Source: UBA6136 sp041158345 (lineage in GTDB: Bacteria > Pseudomonadota > Gammaproteobacteria > Methylococcales > Methylococcaceae). Taken from it: a stretch of DNA of 14,348 nucleotides. Under the pieces are notes generated by a model. That model did no database searches. It was not told where the DNA came from and worked only from the letters and a program-made list of their open reading frames with translations. The translations under genes were made by a program, and so were the position numbers. The first letter of the stretch is position 1. Every line of letters begins with the position of its first letter. The DNA is taken from the NCBI GenBank assembly GCA_041158345.1, contig JBEBBO010000138.1:1-14348 (forward strand). Direction: 5' to 3'. Below are positions 13,695 through 14,348 of the stretch, piece after piece.

Positions 13695-14348
13695 TTAACG
13701 TGATTTTCGGTGAAGGTTGCCGCGGGTGGGGTCATAGCCCCAGATGGCGCCTCCCAGGAAGACGAGCAGCGCGGCACCGGCAACCAGGAAGGCTTCCGGA
13801 TTCCATTGGCCATACAGCGCAAACCGGATCGATTCGACGGCGTAGGTGAACGGGTTGAACTCTGCAATTCGGGCCAGGAAGGGGTTGGACTCCCTGATCT
13901 TCCACAAGGGGTACAGCGCGCTTGAGAGGAAAAACATCGGAAAGATGACGAAGTTCATGACCCCGGCAAAATTCTCGAGCTGTCGAATCATTGATGAGAG
14001 CAGAAGTCCCAAAGCCCCCAGCATCAATCCGGAGAGAATCAGTGCCGGCAAGACAGTCAGGTAGCCTTCCACAGGCGCTTCGATGCCGTAGAGCCAGGCA
14101 ATTCCCAGAAAAACGTAGGCCTGAATGACCGAGATCGCGACCCCCGCCAAAAGCTTTGCGGTCAACAGGAAGCCTCGGGGCAGGGGGCTGACCAGCAGCG
14201 TTTTCATGCTGCCCATTTCACGGTCATACACCATCGACAAAGAGCTTTGCATGCCATTGAAAAGTTGCACCATGCCGACGAGTCCCGGCGTGATGTAGAC
14301 CTCGTAGAGGATGTACGTCTCATAGGGTGGAATGATGGCGACACCCAA
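13695..14348 (-). CDS. ABC-2 type export permease, N-terminus beyond the window edge
   Basis: The frame is open to the right edge, so the 217 residues seen are the C-terminal part of a longer inner-membrane protein. It belongs to the ABC-2 family: an extracytoplasmic or membrane-edge start rich in Tyr (YETYILYEVYITPG), then GMVQLFNGMQSSLSMVYDRE, and the cytoplasmic coupling stretch REMGSMKTLLVSPLPR. Several hydrophobic helices follow, at about residues 65-86, 98-120, 128-148 and 190-206. The conserved loop NPFTYAVESIRFALYGQW is typical of drug/alcohol-type ABC-2 permeases. The central segment resembles, from memory, permeases found beside PQQ-dependent alcohol dehydrogenases (PedC type), but this cannot be settled here. 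The ATPase partner should be encoded upstream, outside the window. The TTG at the edge is just an internal codon. Whether it is cotranscribed with rfbBACD is unclear. Confidence 0.85.
   Translation of the reverse strand: MGVAIIPPYETYILYEVYITPGLVGMVQLFNGMQSSLSMVYDREMGSMKTLLVSPLPRGFLLTAKLLAGVAISVIQAYVFLGIAWLYGIEAPVEGYLTVLPALILSGLMLGALGLLLSSMIRQLENFAGVMNFVIFPMFFLSSALYPLWKIRESNPFLARIAEFNPFTYAVESIRFALYGQWNPEAFLVAGAALLVFLGGAIWGYDPTRGNLHRKSR

Noticed and set aside
13695..14348. Wzm-type O-antigen ABC exporter permease paired with the rhamnose genes
   Set aside because: The neighbourhood is suggestive, but the REMGSM/SPLPR coupling stretch and C-terminal loop fit drug/alcohol-type ABC-2 permeases better, and no Wzt or glycosyltransferase is in view.
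1..14348. A previously undescribed defence, mobile or biosynthetic system
   Set aside because: Apart from the small membrane protein, every substantial frame belongs to a known housekeeping, sugar-nucleotide or transport family, and no repeats, integrase, transposase, toxin pair or CRISPR array is visible.

Overview
The window looks like a piece of an ordinary gammaproteobacterial chromosome, moderately G+C-rich by eye. The strongest clue is the plus-strand run folC-dedD-cvpA-purF-metZ, which is the order known from Pseudomonas and relatives. Each protein also reads as a gammaproteobacterial family member, including DnaE with a degenerate PHP domain and a single-polypeptide PurF starting MCGIAG. 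I cannot name the genus.

Plus strand, 1-6578: the 3' half of folC (folate polyglutamylation), dedD (SPOR-domain septal protein), cvpA (inner-membrane protein), purF (first step of purine synthesis), metZ (direct sulfhydrylation route to homocysteine), ugd (UDP-glucose to UDP-glucuronate) and a small unrecognised two-helix membrane protein. Gaps are short or absent and two junctions are 4-base TTGA overlaps, so this is probably one transcription unit or a few closely linked ones.

Minus strand, read from 14348 down to 6613: the C-terminal part of an ABC-2 export permease that runs off the right edge, a 129-base gap, the complete dTDP-L-rhamnose set in the order rfbB-rfbA-rfbC-rfbD, and then dnaE, the replicative DNA polymerase III alpha subunit. 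dnaE begins inside the stop codon of rfbD (GTGA overlap), so it appears to be the last gene of the rhamnose operon. The two strands converge at 6579-6612 with only 34 bases between stop codons and no convincing terminator.

Functionally the window joins housekeeping metabolism (folate, purine, methionine), envelope and division proteins, nucleotide-sugar supply for surface polysaccharide (UDP-GlcA from ugd; dTDP-rhamnose from rfbBACD) and replication. No RNA gene, CRISPR array, insertion sequence, phage gene or clear horizontal-transfer signature is visible, and I found no convincing new multi-gene system. The points most worth a second look are the rfbD-dnaE coupling, the repeated use of TTG/GTG starts embedded in the previous stop codon, the unrecognised membrane protein coupled to ugd, and the PQQ-alcohol-dehydrogenase-type look of the edge permease.
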